Numbered from the stretch's first letter, positions 1 through 8,591 are shown. The stretch: DNA of 64,000 nucleotides from CALDTK01 sp041744755 (GCA_041744755.1 JBGTKC010000133.1:8702-72701); one strand, 5' to 3'. Notes: a model not told the origin generated them from the letters alone. A program made the numbers and translations.

Positions 1-102
1 CCTGCGATCACGATGACGGTCGGCTCCGTGCCCACGTCACTGGCGGGCCAGTCGCCCGGCTGTAGGTGCCGCGGCGGGGAATTACTTTCTTTGCCGCCGT
101 CC

Positions 103-1425
103 ATGATCTACTCCGTCCTCCGGTTTTACGCCCGCCTCGGCATTTGGTTCTGCTTCCGCAAAGTCTACATCGAGCGGCGGGAGCTCGTCCCCCCCGGGCG
201 CCACGTCATCTATGGCCTTAACCACCCGACGGCATTCCTGGAGCCGATCATCCTCGGGACCCACGTCCGCGAGCGCTGCTGGTTCATGCTGCGCGGCGAC
301 AAGTTCGTCAATGCACCCGTGCGCTGGTTCCTCGACCAAATTCAAAACCTCCCCATCTACAAAGGTGGTGACGCCCTGGGGCGGGAGGCCCTGCGAGGTA
401 ACGTCGAGACGATGGACAGAGCCACCGACGAGATCTTGCTGGGCCGGCCGACCGTCATCCTTAGCGAGGGGGTCTGCCGCCACGAGCGACGCCTGCGGCC
501 TATCCAGCGCGGCACAGCGCGGATGCTGTTCCAGGCGTACAAAAAGGACCGCAGCAAGGATGTCGCAATCGTGCCGGCGGCCATCAACTACACCGAGAGC
601 AACGGCTTCCGAAGTTCGGTCACGATCACCTTCGCCGAGCCCATCCGGGCCGCCGACTACGTCGAGGCCCATCGAGCGGACGCCCGCGCCACCGTCGACA
701 CCGTCACAGAGGAGCTCCACCGCCGCCTCCGCGCGCTCGTCATTCACGTCGCCGACCGTCGCCGCGATGCCCTCGCCGACAAGCTCCTGCCCCTCATCCA
801 GCACCGACGCCCCGACGGCGGTGTCGGACCCCGCAGCCCGCACAGCCCCTTCGTCCGAGAGCAGTGGCGCGCCATCGAGACCGTCAACGCCATGGACGAC
901 TTCGAGGCCGGGCGACTTGAGCGCGACCTGGACGCCTACCTCGCCGGGCTCACCCAGCACGGCCTCACGGACGGCGGCGTGGCCCTGCCGGGGTACGCCT
1001 CCATGAGCAAGGCCGCACTCCTCTGGTTGACGGGCACCCTCGCGCTGTTCGGCTGGCTGCTCAACTTCCCCGCCGCGGCGATCACGCAGCGACAGACGGA
1101 GAAGCTGGTGCGCAATCCGCAATTCTATAGCTCGAATCGCTTCGGCATGGGACTGGCTGTCAACCTAGTCTACTGGCTCGTCTGGATGGGGATTAGCGCC
1201 GTCATCATCGGCTGGTTCGCACTGCTCGTGCCGCTGGTATTCGGCTCCCTGGGGTACTTCTACCTCGTGCACCACGATGCCTTCGCGCTCTGGCAGCAGG
1301 CGGCAAAGGTGCGGAGCGTCCCGGCGGCAACGGTCGAAGGGCTGCGGGCCGAGGCTAGCGATATCCTAACCCGCGTGGGGTTCTTCGACGAGCAGCACCT
1401 TGCCCTCGACCCCGAGCTTGCGTAG
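103..1425 (+). CDS. PlsC-like lysophospholipid acyltransferase
   Basis: Predicted 1-acylglycerol-phosphate-type acyltransferase of phospholipid synthesis at the inner membrane. The acceptor-site motif reads NHPTAFLEP near residue 40, matching the HPNSFxD form common in Bacteroidota but with Glu in place of Asp. A second block reads LSEGVCRHERRLRPIQRGTAR, the 'EG' substrate-binding region. Two hydrophobic segments near residues 310-330 and 355-400 anchor the C-terminal part. The reading frame is open upstream to position 13, but the ATG at 103 gives a normal N-terminus (MIYSVLRFYARLGIWF), so I start there. The last 60 bp overlap the convergent rmuC gene. Substrate specificity cannot be told from sequence. 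Confidence 0.85.
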   Translation: MIYSVLRFYARLGIWFCFRKVYIERRELVPPGRHVIYGLNHPTAFLEPIILGTHVRERCWFMLRGDKFVNAPVRWFLDQIQNLPIYKGGDALGREALRGNVETMDRATDEILLGRPTVILSEGVCRHERRLRPIQRGTARMLFQAYKKDRSKDVAIVPAAINYTESNGFRSSVTITFAEPIRAADYVEAHRADARATVDTVTEELHRRLRALVIHVADRRRDALADKLLPLIQHRRPDGGVGPRSPHSPFVREQWRAIETVNAMDDFEAGRLERDLDAYLAGLTQHGLTDGGVALPGYASMSKAALLWLTGTLALFGWLLNFPAAAITQRQTEKLVRNPQFYSSNRFGMGLAVNLVYWLVWMGISAVIIGWFALLVPLVFGSLGYFYLVHHDAFALWQQAAKVRSVPAATVEGLRAEASDILTRVGFFDEQHLALDPELA

Positions 1426-2862
1426 CTTGTTGGCCTGCGCCACGAGCGTCGTGCCCGGTCGCGGACTGCGGCTAAGTTTGTTCATCGCCGACTCGTAAGA
1501 GCCGCGCGCGCCCTCGAGCTGTTTGCCGACCGCGTTCATGTCCTCCACGAAGCCGACGAACTTATCGTAGAGCTTACGTCCGACCTCGGCGATGGCCTGC
1601 GCGTTCTGGCGCTGGTCCTCCTGCTGCCAGATGTGACTCACGGTGCGCATCGTGGCGAGGAGCGTCGACGGACACACGAGCACGACCTGCGCGTCCAGCG
1701 CCTCGGTGAAGAGGCTTCCGCGCTCGCGCACCGCGGCGATGAAGGCCGGTTCGAGGGGCACGAACAGCAGCACGTAGTCCGGGCACGTCACCTGGTGGAG
1801 GTCCTGGTAGCGTTTTGCCGAAAGGCCCTTGATGTGGGACCGCACCGAGTTGACGTGCGCCCGCAGGTGCAGTCCGGCCTCTTCGTCGGTCTCGCTTCCG
1901 CAAAACTGTTCGTAGGCCGTCAGGCTCACCTTCGCGTCGATGATGATGCAGCGGTCCTGCGGGAGCTTCACGATGCAGTCCGGCCGCTGCTGGCGAGCCT
2001 GGTCCCCGCCGACGAAACTGAGCTGGGTGTCGAAGTGAGTACCGGCCTGGAGGCCCGCGGCCTCGAGTAGTCGCTCGAGGCGGTGCTCGCCCCAGTCGCC
2101 CTGGGTCTTGGCGTCGCCCTTTAGCGCCTTGGTGAGCTGTCGGGCCTCGTGGGAGAGGCCTTGATTCAGTGCCGTGAGCTGCTCGATCTGGACGCGGAGC
2201 GCGGACTTGTCCTTGCCCTCCTCCACGAACTTCTGCTCGACGGTCTGCTGAAATTCCTGAAGCTTGGTGCGGACTGGATCGAGGAGCTGCCTGAGGCCGA
2301 GCTCGTGCACCTCGCGGAGGTCGGCGCTGCTGCGCTTGAGGAGATTTTGCGAGAGGTTGGCAAACTCTTCGCGGGCGTGGAGCCGCAAGGCCGCGAACTC
2401 CTCGCGTTGTTGGGCGAGTCGCTCACGGAGCGCCTCTAGCTGGGCCTTGTACTCCGTGGCCTCCTTGGCCGTCGTCTCGTAGCGGCTCTGCTGGCGGATA
2501 GTGAGTTGCTTCTCGGCGCTCAAGGCGGCCTCTAGGCCCGTGCGTTGCTCGCTGAAACGACGACGTTCGATACTTGCCTCTGCCTGCATACCACTCAACT
2601 TCTCGCGCAGGTCTTGGTGCTCGGCGTTAAGCTTCTGGATCGCGGTTTGGCTCTCCATCGCCAAGTAGCGAGCATCGTCGAGGTCGCCGGCCAGCCGATC
2701 GCCTAGCTTGCGGTACTCCTCCGACAAGGAGGTAAGTCGGGCCTTCTCGTCGCGGTCCGCCTGCACCGCAGATAGCGGGACGTGGTTACGGAACCAAGCG
2801 TAGGCTCCTCCGAGGCCGATGAGGAGCCCGAGGGCGAGACTAAAGATGTGTATCGTGTCCAT
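1366..2862 (-). CDS. rmuC: DNA recombination protein RmuC
   Basis: RmuC-family protein, thought to limit recombination at inverted repeats and to have a restriction-nuclease-like fold. An N-terminal membrane helix (residues 5-22) is followed by a long coiled coil to about residue 190 and then the conserved RmuC domain, with DWGEHRLERLLEAAGL, RPDCIVKLP and IIDAKVSL blocks. I use the inner ATG (MDTIHIFS) rather than the one 21 bp upstream because the membrane helix then starts at the usual place. Two mini-hairpin repeats (1812 and 1893) lie inside it in inverted orientation, reading GLSAKR and QFCGSE. The 3' end overlaps the facing acyltransferase. Confidence 0.9.
   Translation of the reverse strand: MDTIHIFSLALGLLIGLGGAYAWFRNHVPLSAVQADRDEKARLTSLSEEYRKLGDRLAGDLDDARYLAMESQTAIQKLNAEHQDLREKLSGMQAEASIERRRFSEQRTGLEAALSAEKQLTIRQQSRYETTAKEATEYKAQLEALRERLAQQREEFAALRLHAREEFANLSQNLLKRSSADLREVHELGLRQLLDPVRTKLQEFQQTVEQKFVEEGKDKSALRVQIEQLTALNQGLSHEARQLTKALKGDAKTQGDWGEHRLERLLEAAGLQAGTHFDTQLSFVGGDQARQQRPDCIVKLPQDRCIIIDAKVSLTAYEQFCGSETDEEAGLHLRAHVNSVRSHIKGLSAKRYQDLHQVTCPDYVLLFVPLEPAFIAAVRERGSLFTEALDAQVVLVCPSTLLATMRTVSHIWQQEDQRQNAQAIAEVGRKLYDKFVGFVEDMNAVGKQLEGARGSYESAMNKLSRSPRPGTTLVAQANKLRKLGVEGKVLLVEEPHAG
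1812..1826 (+). repeat. Mini-hairpin repeat, GCC stem
   Basis: GTTTTGCCGAAAGGC: T-run, stem GCC/GGC, loop GAAA. It lies inside rmuC, where the coding strand reads GLSAKR. It is inverted relative to the copy 67 bp further on. Confidence 0.85.
1893..1906 (-). repeat. Mini-hairpin repeat, short TGC variant
   Basis: GTTTTGCGGAAGCG on the minus strand, one base shorter than the consensus. The best fold is TGC/GCG (one T-G wobble) over a GGAA loop. Inside rmuC; reads QFCGSE. The same 14-mer recurs at 31533. Confidence 0.6.
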
Positions 2863-2951
2863 AGCGAATCCGCATGACTGCAAAACGCAAGGTGTGGGAA
2901 GTGCTCGCGCGGCCTCGACCGAGCTTTTCCACAGTGTGGAGATTTCGCGAT

Positions 2952-5090
2952 TCAGGAGAAGAGCCTAAACGTCAGCAGCGCCCCGAAGTAAGCCAGCACC
3001 GTCATGTACCCGAATTGCACCGCGGGCCACTTCCACGTCCCCGTCTCCTGTCGGGTGATCGCGAGGGTGCTCATGCACTGCATCGCGAAAAGGTAAAATA
3101 CGATCAGCGAGGCAGCCGTGGCCGCGGTGTACACGGCGGTCCCGTCCGGGTGACGCGCCTCGGCGAGGCGTTCGGTGATGAGCACCTCGTCGTCCGAGGA
3201 GCCGATCGCGTACAGGGTTGCGATCGTCCCCACGAAAACCTCGCGGGCGGCGAAGCTGCTGAGCAGCGCGATCCCGATCTTCCAATCGTAACCGAGCGGC
3301 CGGATGGCGGGCTCGATGGTGCGTCCGACGATGCCCGCGTAGCTGGCTTCTAGGCGGGCGTTGGCGATCAGGTCCTCGGTGGTGGAACGGTCGGCTTGCG
3401 CGCGTTCTGCCTGCTGTATCGCGGCGGCCTCCGCGTCCGCCATCGCCGCCCCCGGACCGAAACTCGCCGCTACCCAGAGGACCATGCTGATGGCCAGGAT
3501 GATTTTGCCGGCCCCGATGATGAAGGATTTGGTTTTCACCCACACCGTCGTAAAGACGTTGCGCCACACCGGCATCCGGTAGATCGGCAGTTCCATCATG
3601 AGGTAGCTCTGCTCGGCGTTCGGGAGGATGAGTTTGAAGGCTAGTGCGGCCACTAGCGCCGAGAGCGCACTCAGCAGGTAGATCCCCACGAAGGTGAGGG
3701 CCTGGGCGTTGAACACTCCCCACACCGTGACCGCGGGTACCGCAAAGCCGATCAGGATCGCGTACACCGGAATCCTCGCCGAGCAGGAGATCAGCGGGGA
3801 GACGAGGATGGTGATCAGTCGCTCTTTGGGGTTGGCGATGGTACGCGTGCTCATGATCGCCGGTATCGCACAGGCCCCGCTTGAGGCCAGCGCCACCAGC
3901 GACCGTCCGTTGAGCCCGAAGCGCTGCATGAGCCTGTCGGATAGAAACACCGCGCGCGCCATGTAGCCGACCTCCTCGAGGATACCGAGCAGCAAAAAAA
4001 GCAACGCGATCGGTGGGACGAACACCATGATCCCCGCCAGACCCGCGATGACGCCGTCGACGAGGAAGTCCGCGAGGTAGCCTTTCGGCAAAACCGTACG
4101 TACGAAGCCCCCCGTTTTGGCGAAAGCCGCCTCGATCAAATCCGCCGGCACCGCCGACCACACAAAAATGGCCTGGAAGACGAGCAGGAGGATGAGGAGA
4201 AAAATAAGGGGCCCGGCCACCGGGTGCGTCAGCACGGCGTCGAGTCTGTCGGTGAGCCTGTCCCCGTCGCTGCTCTCGCGCGCGGCCCGCAACTTCGGCA
4301 GGAAGCGGTCGTAGCGCTGCATCGTCTCGCGGACCTGCGACCCCATCGAGAGCCAGGGGACGATTCCGGCCCCGCCGGCTGCACCTATAGCGGCTGCCTT
4401 GAGGGCAGGCGCGAGTTGGGTCTCGTCGGCGTGGTGGACACTGAGCAGGCGCGCGAAGTCACTGCGGCCGTAGCCTCGCTCGCGCAAGGGCCGTACGATG
4501 TCGCGCTCCTGGCCGGAGAGCGCGAACCAATTGCTCTCGGCCGGGGCGACCGCGGGGGCTGCGGCGATGGCTGTATGCAGTGCGGTCGTGAGTTCGGGTA
4601 GACCTTGGCCCGTGCGGGCGCTTACGCTAATGACGGGCACCCCGAGCATCTCCCCCAATTCGGCGAGGTCTAGGTGCGCCCGGCCCTCTGCGCTCTCGTC
4701 GGCGAAATTGAGCGCCACCACCGTGGGGTAGTGGAGGTCTAAGACCTGCGTCAGGAGCAGGAGGTGCTTGTCGAGCTTCGAGCCATCGGCCACGTACAGC
4801 AGGACGTCCGGTTCGGCGCCGGGGAGGTAGCCGAGTAGGGCCTCGAACACGACGCGCTCGTCGAGGCTGCTCGGGTGGAGACTGTAGGTGCCCGGGAGGT
4901 CGGTGACTTCGACGTCGAGGTCGTGGACGCGCATGCGGCCGACGACGTGCTCGACGGTGACGCCGGGGAAATTGCCGGTGCGCTGGCGCAGGCCGGTGAG
5001 CTTATTGAAGAGACTCGTCTTGCCGCTGTTCGGGTTGCCAACGAGGGCGATGCGGGGGGTCGACAAACCGGGACTGAATTTTTTTGCCAC
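2952..5090 (-). CDS. feoB: Ferrous iron transport protein B
   Basis: GTP-dependent Fe(II) importer of the inner membrane, 712 aa, typical for the family. The N-terminal G domain shows GNPNSGKT (18-25), the G3 motif DLPGTYSL and a G4 variant NFAD. The polytopic FeoB core follows, with the two gate regions and the conserved SCSARIPVY block. feoA lies 42 bp upstream on the same strand, so the two form an operon behind the operator candidate at 5424-5446. Two mini-hairpin repeats only 19 bp apart and inverted (4080 and 4114) sit in the segment AAFAKTGG...TVLPKGYL, between the first transmembrane helices. Confidence 0.96.
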   Translation of the reverse strand: MAKKFSPGLSTPRIALVGNPNSGKTSLFNKLTGLRQRTGNFPGVTVEHVVGRMRVHDLDVEVTDLPGTYSLHPSSLDERVVFEALLGYLPGAEPDVLLYVADGSKLDKHLLLLTQVLDLHYPTVVALNFADESAEGRAHLDLAELGEMLGVPVISVSARTGQGLPELTTALHTAIAAAPAVAPAESNWFALSGQERDIVRPLRERGYGRSDFARLLSVHHADETQLAPALKAAAIGAAGGAGIVPWLSMGSQVRETMQRYDRFLPKLRAARESSDGDRLTDRLDAVLTHPVAGPLIFLLILLLVFQAIFVWSAVPADLIEAAFAKTGGFVRTVLPKGYLADFLVDGVIAGLAGIMVFVPPIALLFLLLGILEEVGYMARAVFLSDRLMQRFGLNGRSLVALASSGACAIPAIMSTRTIANPKERLITILVSPLISCSARIPVYAILIGFAVPAVTVWGVFNAQALTFVGIYLLSALSALVAALAFKLILPNAEQSYLMMELPIYRMPVWRNVFTTVWVKTKSFIIGAGKIILAISMVLWVAASFGPGAAMADAEAAAIQQAERAQADRSTTEDLIANARLEASYAGIVGRTIEPAIRPLGYDWKIGIALLSSFAAREVFVGTIATLYAIGSSDDEVLITERLAEARHPDGTAVYTAATAASLIVFYLFAMQCMSTLAITRQETGTWKWPAVQFGYMTVLAYFGALLTFRLFS
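4080..4094 (-). repeat. Mini-hairpin repeat, GCC stem
   Basis: GTTTTGCCGAAAGGC on the minus strand; stem GCC/GGC, loop GAAA. Inside feoB, reading TVLPKG. Partner of the inverted copy at 4114. Confidence 0.85.
4114..4128 (+). repeat. Mini-hairpin repeat, GGC stem
   Basis: Exact GTTTTGGCGAAAGCC. Inside feoB, where the coding strand reads AAFAKT. It starts 19 bp after the inverted copy at 4080-4094, the closest full pair in the window. Confidence 0.9.
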
Positions 5091-5118
5091 CGCACGGCGG
5101 CGTCGAAGCGGGTGTTGA

Positions 5119-5133
5119 GTTTTGGCGAAAGCC
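5119..5133 (+). repeat. Mini-hairpin repeat, GGC stem
   Basis: Exact GTTTTGGCGAAAGCC in the 42-bp gap between feoA and feoB. Its last base is also the last base of the feoA stop codon on the minus strand. Confidence 0.9.
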
Positions 5134-5414
5134 TACAGAATATCGGCGATGCGCTGGACCAGAAGGCAGGCGGCCTCCTCGCGGCGCACGGCGAGTTTGC
5201 GGCCATCGACATTAAAATAGCAAGCCTTGCCCCATGCGGCGCGGCGTACCAGCTCAACCTCGCTGCCTGGTCGCACCCCCATACACATGAACTTCTGCGC
5301 GAAACACTCGTCCGAGAAGCCGCAAACGCGCCCGCGCTGGCGTTCCAACATCTCTGAAGCCTTCAGCGAGGGCTCGGGCGATGGCGATGTATCAGGTGCG
5401 AAGCCCTCGATCAT
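5133..5414 (-). CDS. feoA: Ferrous iron transport protein A
   Basis: Small SH3-like cytosolic partner of FeoB, 93 aa. The FeoA core is visible as RVCGFSDECFAQKFMCMGVRPGSEVELVRR followed by the second strand block with FNVDGRKLAVRREEA; about 20 extra residues precede it. The ATG at 5414 is the first of the operon, 9 nt from the palindrome at 5424-5446. The gene ends 42 bp before feoB, with a mini-hairpin repeat in the gap. The symbol is confident from length, fold signature and context. Confidence 0.93.
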   Translation of the reverse strand: MIEGFAPDTSPSPEPSLKASEMLERQRGRVCGFSDECFAQKFMCMGVRPGSEVELVRRAAWGKACYFNVDGRKLAVRREEAACLLVQRIADIL

Positions 5415-5423
5415 GGGGCGAAG

Positions 5424-5446
5424 TTATCTAGAAATGGTCTAGCTAA
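5424..5446 (-). promoter_or_regulatory. Palindromic operator candidate of feoAB
   Basis: An inverted repeat with arms TTAGCTAGA and TCTAGATAA around CCATT; 8 of 9 arm positions pair. It ends 9 nt before the feoA start codon, where a repressor would block transcription. A metal-responsive DtxR- or Fur-type regulator is the natural guess from the genes it precedes, but the sequence is not a clear match to either consensus that I can recall. Confidence 0.5.
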
Positions 5447-5491
5447 GCAAAGGCCGAACATCATTCTTTACCGAGAGTTGAGGCGGGGGTT

Positions 5492-5505
5492 AGCGAAAAT
5501 TCGCT
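5492..5505 (+). promoter_or_regulatory. Palindrome AGCGAAAATTCGCT upstream of etfBA promoter
   Basis: Arms AGCGAA and TTCGCT around AA. It ends 9 nt before the -33 element of the etfB promoter and is preceded by GGCGGGGGT. The same combination, in inverted orientation, lies upstream of fabH (56486-56520). Confidence 0.5.
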
Positions 5506-5514
5506 GGCTGTGCA

Positions 5515-5544
5515 TTGCCCGCCTTGCGGCCGAGCCTATCTTTG
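5515..5544 (+). promoter_or_regulatory. etfBA promoter (-33 TTG, -7 TATCTTTG)
   Basis: TTG at 5515-5517, then 19 nt, then TATCTTTG at 5537-5544, an exact match to the Bacteroidota -7 consensus TAnnTTTG. The predicted transcript start is near 5550, leaving a leader of about 50 nt before the etfB ATG. Confidence 0.7.
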
Positions 5545-5600
5545 GGCCGCTCGCAGCACCCGCGGGCAGCGCCCTCTCACCAAATACCCGACCTCTCGGT

Positions 5601-6341
5601 ATGAATATTCTCGTCTGCATCTCCAAGGTGCCCGACACGACCGCGAAGATCGCCTTCACGAACGACAACACGACCTTTGACGAAACCGGGGTCCAGTTTA
5701 TCCTTAACCCCTACGACGAGTGGTACGCCCTCGTACGCGCCCTCGAGCTCACCGAAGGCGGGAAGGGCGCGACCACGGTGGTCAACGTGGGCCCGAAGGA
5801 GAACGAGTCCGTTATCCGTAAGGCCTTGGCCATCGGCGCAGACGCGGCCGTCCGTATCGAGAGCCCCGCCCCCGACACCTACACCGTCGCCAAGGCGATC
5901 GCCGACTACGTCCAGGGCCAAAGCTTCGACCTCATCCTCACCGGGAAGGAGACCATCGACTACAATGGCTCCGAGGTAGGCGCCATGATCGCGGAGCTCT
6001 TAGACCTGCCGTACGTCTCCTATGCGAGCAAGCTCGATGTGGACGGCGCCGTGGCCTTCGTCAAGCGTGATATCGAGGGCGGGGTCGAAAGCTTGGAGGT
6101 TGACCTGCCGGCCGTCATCAGCGCGGCAAAAGGCATGGCCGAGCAGCGGATCCCCAACATGCGTGGGATCATGATGGCGAAGAAAAAGCCCCTCGACGTG
6201 GTGGCGCCAACCGTCGTCGCGCCCAAGGCCAAAGTCTCAAAATATCAGCTGCCGGACAACAAAGGCTCGGTCCGCATGATCGATGCCGACAATATGGATG
6301 AGCTCGTCCGCCTCCTCCACGAGGAGGCTAAAGTCATTTGA
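5601..6341 (+). CDS. etfB: Electron transfer flavoprotein subunit beta
   Basis: Beta (FixA) subunit of the ETF heterodimer that carries electrons from acyl-CoA dehydrogenases to the quinone pool. The N-terminus MNILVCISKVPDTTAKI and the blocks NPYDEWYALVRALEL, ETIDYNGSEVGAMIAELLDLPYVSYA and IPNMRGIMMAKKKPL are typical. The frame is open upstream to 5478, but the ATG at 5601 matches the family N-terminus and lies after a clear promoter. etfA follows after 30 bp, so etfBA is an operon. The palindrome at 5492 suggests control shared with fabH. Confidence 0.95.
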   Translation: MNILVCISKVPDTTAKIAFTNDNTTFDETGVQFILNPYDEWYALVRALELTEGGKGATTVVNVGPKENESVIRKALAIGADAAVRIESPAPDTYTVAKAIADYVQGQSFDLILTGKETIDYNGSEVGAMIAELLDLPYVSYASKLDVDGAVAFVKRDIEGGVESLEVDLPAVISAAKGMAEQRIPNMRGIMMAKKKPLDVVAPTVVAPKAKVSKYQLPDNKGSVRMIDADNMDELVRLLHEEAKVI

Positions 6342-6371
6342 AGCCTCCCTCACCGAAAAAATCAAAATACT

Positions 6372-7328
6372 ATGTCTGTACTCGTTTTTGCCGAGAGCAG
6401 CAACCAGAAATTTAAGAAGAGCACCTACGAGACCATCACTTACGCCCGCAAAGCCGCCGATCAGTTCGGCACCGAGCTCGTCGCGGTGGTTGTCGGTCAG
6501 GTGGGCGACCTAGCCCCACTGGGTGAGTACGGCGCCGACCGTGTGGTGCAGGTCGCTTACGACGGAGGGTTCGACTCGCAAGTTTACGCGACGGCCATCG
6601 CCGAAGTGGCTAAAGCTGCCGGCGCCGAACTCGTCATTATGTCGCACAGCAGCACGGGCAAGAGTCTACTCGGCCGGGTCGGCGTCAAGCTGGATGCCGG
6701 TACCGTGGCCGGCGCAAACGCACTACCTCAGGGTAGCCTCGGTGACCTCAGCTTCGAAAAGCCGGTTTTCTCGGGCAAGGCCCTCGCGACCGTCGCGGTG
6801 TCAACCCCTGTGGCGGTGATGTCTCTGATGGGCAACACGTTGCCCCCGGCCAAGACCGGCCACGCCGGCACCGTAGAGCAGGCCAACGTCTCGCTCCCTG
6901 CTGCGAAAATTCGAGTGAAGTCCGTCGACCGCGTCGAAGGCGTGACCCCGCTACCCGAGGCCGAGCTTGTCGTGAGCGCCGGGCGTGGCGTCAAGGATCC
7001 CGGTAATTGGGGCATCATCGAGCAACTCGCCACGCAGCTCAACGCCACCACCGCCTGCAGCCGCCCGGTAGCCGACGCTGGCTGGCGCCCGCACCATGAG
7101 CACGTCGGGCAGACCGGCATCGCCGTGCGCCCGAACCTCTATATCGCGATCGGGATTTCCGGAGCGATCCAGCACTTGGCCGGCGTCAATAACTCGAAGA
7201 CGATCGTCGTCATCAACAAGGACCCGGAAGCGCCTTTCTTTAAGGCGGCAGACTACGGCGTCGTAGGTGATCTCTTCGACGTGGTGCCAAAGCTCACGGA
7301 GGCCGTCAAGCGCTACCAGGAGCACTAG
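6372..7328 (+). CDS. etfA: Electron transfer flavoprotein subunit alpha
   Basis: Alpha (FixB) subunit of ETF, 318 aa, which holds the FAD. The C-terminal FAD domain is clear: VVSAGRGVKDP, ATTACSRPVADAGW, QTGIAVRPNLYIAIGISGAIQHLAGV and VVINKDPEAPFFKAADYGVVGD. It is cotranscribed with etfB. It ends 18 bp from the facing gene at 7346, and no clear terminator is visible between them. Confidence 0.95.
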   Translation: MSVLVFAESSNQKFKKSTYETITYARKAADQFGTELVAVVVGQVGDLAPLGEYGADRVVQVAYDGGFDSQVYATAIAEVAKAAGAELVIMSHSSTGKSLLGRVGVKLDAGTVAGANALPQGSLGDLSFEKPVFSGKALATVAVSTPVAVMSLMGNTLPPAKTGHAGTVEQANVSLPAAKIRVKSVDRVEGVTPLPEAELVVSAGRGVKDPGNWGIIEQLATQLNATTACSRPVADAGWRPHHEHVGQTGIAVRPNLYIAIGISGAIQHLAGVNNSKTIVVINKDPEAPFFKAADYGVVGDLFDVVPKLTEAVKRYQEH

Positions 7329-7345
7329 ACGCTGGCAACGGACAC

Positions 7346-7687
7346 CTAGGCATCTGGGTGGCGCAGGGCATCTTTTACCTCGTCGGTGTCGCCCGCGCCA
7401 CCCAGTTTGTCGTTAAGGGCGAAGAACTCTGCCTCCGTAGGCGGTATGGAATCCTCGCCGTCGGTCATCTTGTGGGCGATCTCGCGAGCTTCTTCCGGTG
7501 TGGCCTCCTCTAAGATCTCCACCTCGGCATCGGAGGAGGCGATGTTGTAGTTCGATTTATTGACCCAGTTCAACTCATCGGTACCCTCCTTGCGGTAGAA
7601 TCGCGTATACAGGAGGGCAATGACGCCGACCAGCACGAGGCCGCCGATCAGGTAGAAGAGACTCGAGTCTAACAACGTGGTTTCCAT
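7346..7687 (-). CDS. Small single-pass membrane protein, unknown function
   Basis: A 113-residue protein with one hydrophobic helix near residues 8-27 (FYLIGGLVLVGVIALLY), then a basic stretch RFYRKEG and an acidic soluble tail. I start at the ATG at 7687; the frame runs further upstream but into the intergenic region. I do not recognise a family. It follows the YkvA-like gene by 46 bp on the same strand and probably shares its transcript. Confidence 0.65.
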   Translation of the reverse strand: METTLLDSSLFYLIGGLVLVGVIALLYTRFYRKEGTDELNWVNKSNYNIASSDAEVEILEEATPEEAREIAHKMTDGEDSIPPTEAEFFALNDKLGGAGDTDEVKDALRHPDA

Positions 7688-7733
7688 AGCTGGGGGAACA
7701 AGGGAATACGGCGAACGTTCGGAAGTTAGATTC

Positions 7734-8204
7734 TTATACCCGCCGGGATTCGAGTTCGCCGCTGATGGCCAAATCCTTCTTTTGCGCGGCCTCGAAAGCC
7801 TCAAATTTGGACAGCTCCTCACCGAGCATCGAGAGGATGTATCCGATGAGCGTGATGTCGTCTAGATAGCCGACAAAGGGGATTGCGTCAGGGATGAGGT
7901 CGAGTGGCGAGACGAAGTAGAGCAGCGCGGCGACCGTCAGGATGACGTGCTTCTTCGATACGTCCCGGTAGTCACCTTTCGCGTACGCTTTTACGAGGCG
8001 AACGAGCCGCCTTACGCTCGCGATGCCTTCGCTCGCCATGCCTTTGAGGCTGGTGTCCTTCTCGGCTTTCGTCATGGACTTTTTGGCTACCTCGTAGAGG
8101 AGATAGGGTTTACCGACGATCCCGCTCGCGCGGACGAGCAGGCGGCGGAAGAGGAAGCTCTTGGTAATTCGGCCGATGGAAAAGCCTGATGAGTGGTCTG
8201 CCAT
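7734..8204 (-). CDS. YkvA/DUF1232 family membrane protein
   Basis: A 156-aa protein with the DUF1232 signature SPLDLIPDAIPFVGYLDD near residues 98-115, preceded by a hydrophobic helix (HVILTVAALLYFV). DUF1232 proteins are small membrane proteins of unknown function, common in bacteria. The start is the ATG at 8204. It is the first gene of a probable two-gene minus-strand unit with the small membrane protein at 7346-7687. Confidence 0.8.
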   Translation of the reverse strand: MADHSSGFSIGRITKSFLFRRLLVRASGIVGKPYLLYEVAKKSMTKAEKDTSLKGMASEGIASVRRLVRLVKAYAKGDYRDVSKKHVILTVAALLYFVSPLDLIPDAIPFVGYLDDITLIGYILSMLGEELSKFEAFEAAQKKDLAISGELESRRV

Positions 8205-8591
8205 GATGTTGTTAGGGCGTGGAGTAAGATTACTGTCTGCAACGTAGTGCGCGGCACCATTTGTTTGCGGAATTCACACGGCGTGTCGAAGTCCGTACCT
8301 ATGTTTATGTCACGCCTCCCGAGTGCCGAGGTTAGTCACCCGCTCTGCGTGACTGGTAGCGTGACGCTGTGAGCTGCCTCCGCCGCGGGCAGTGATTAAA
8401 GTCGCTAGTCGTGCGGGAGTCGGTATGAAGTGAAACGGCTTTCGCCAAAACTGACCTCGCTGCTGCCGATGCCGACGCCGACGTTGGTGCGCAGCGATCG
8501 TCGAACACCACTCCGACTACACCGGCAGGTACCCCAGAGCCCGACCGCCTTCGCGGAGCAAACCAGCAGCCTTTCCTAGCGCCAGAAGCTC
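8205..8591. other. Intergenic region with one mini-hairpin repeat
   Basis: Between the divergent YkvA gene and the frameshifted gene at 8592. It holds one repeat at 8437-8451 and a weak -7-like TATGTTTA at 8300-8307 on the plus strand. I see no further gene, RNA or repeat. Confidence 0.5.
8437..8451 (-). repeat. Mini-hairpin repeat, GGC stem
   Basis: Exact GTTTTGGCGAAAGCC on the minus strand in the 387-bp gap before the frameshifted gene. Confidence 0.9.

Noticed and set aside
82..1122. A 346-codon antisense frame across the acyltransferase gene
   Set aside because: It is a by-product of high GC codon bias; the plus-strand protein has clear family motifs.
6379..6396. GTTTTTGCCGAGAGC at the start of etfA resembles the repeat
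   Set aside because: The stem does not pair, and VLVFAES is the normal etfA N-terminus.
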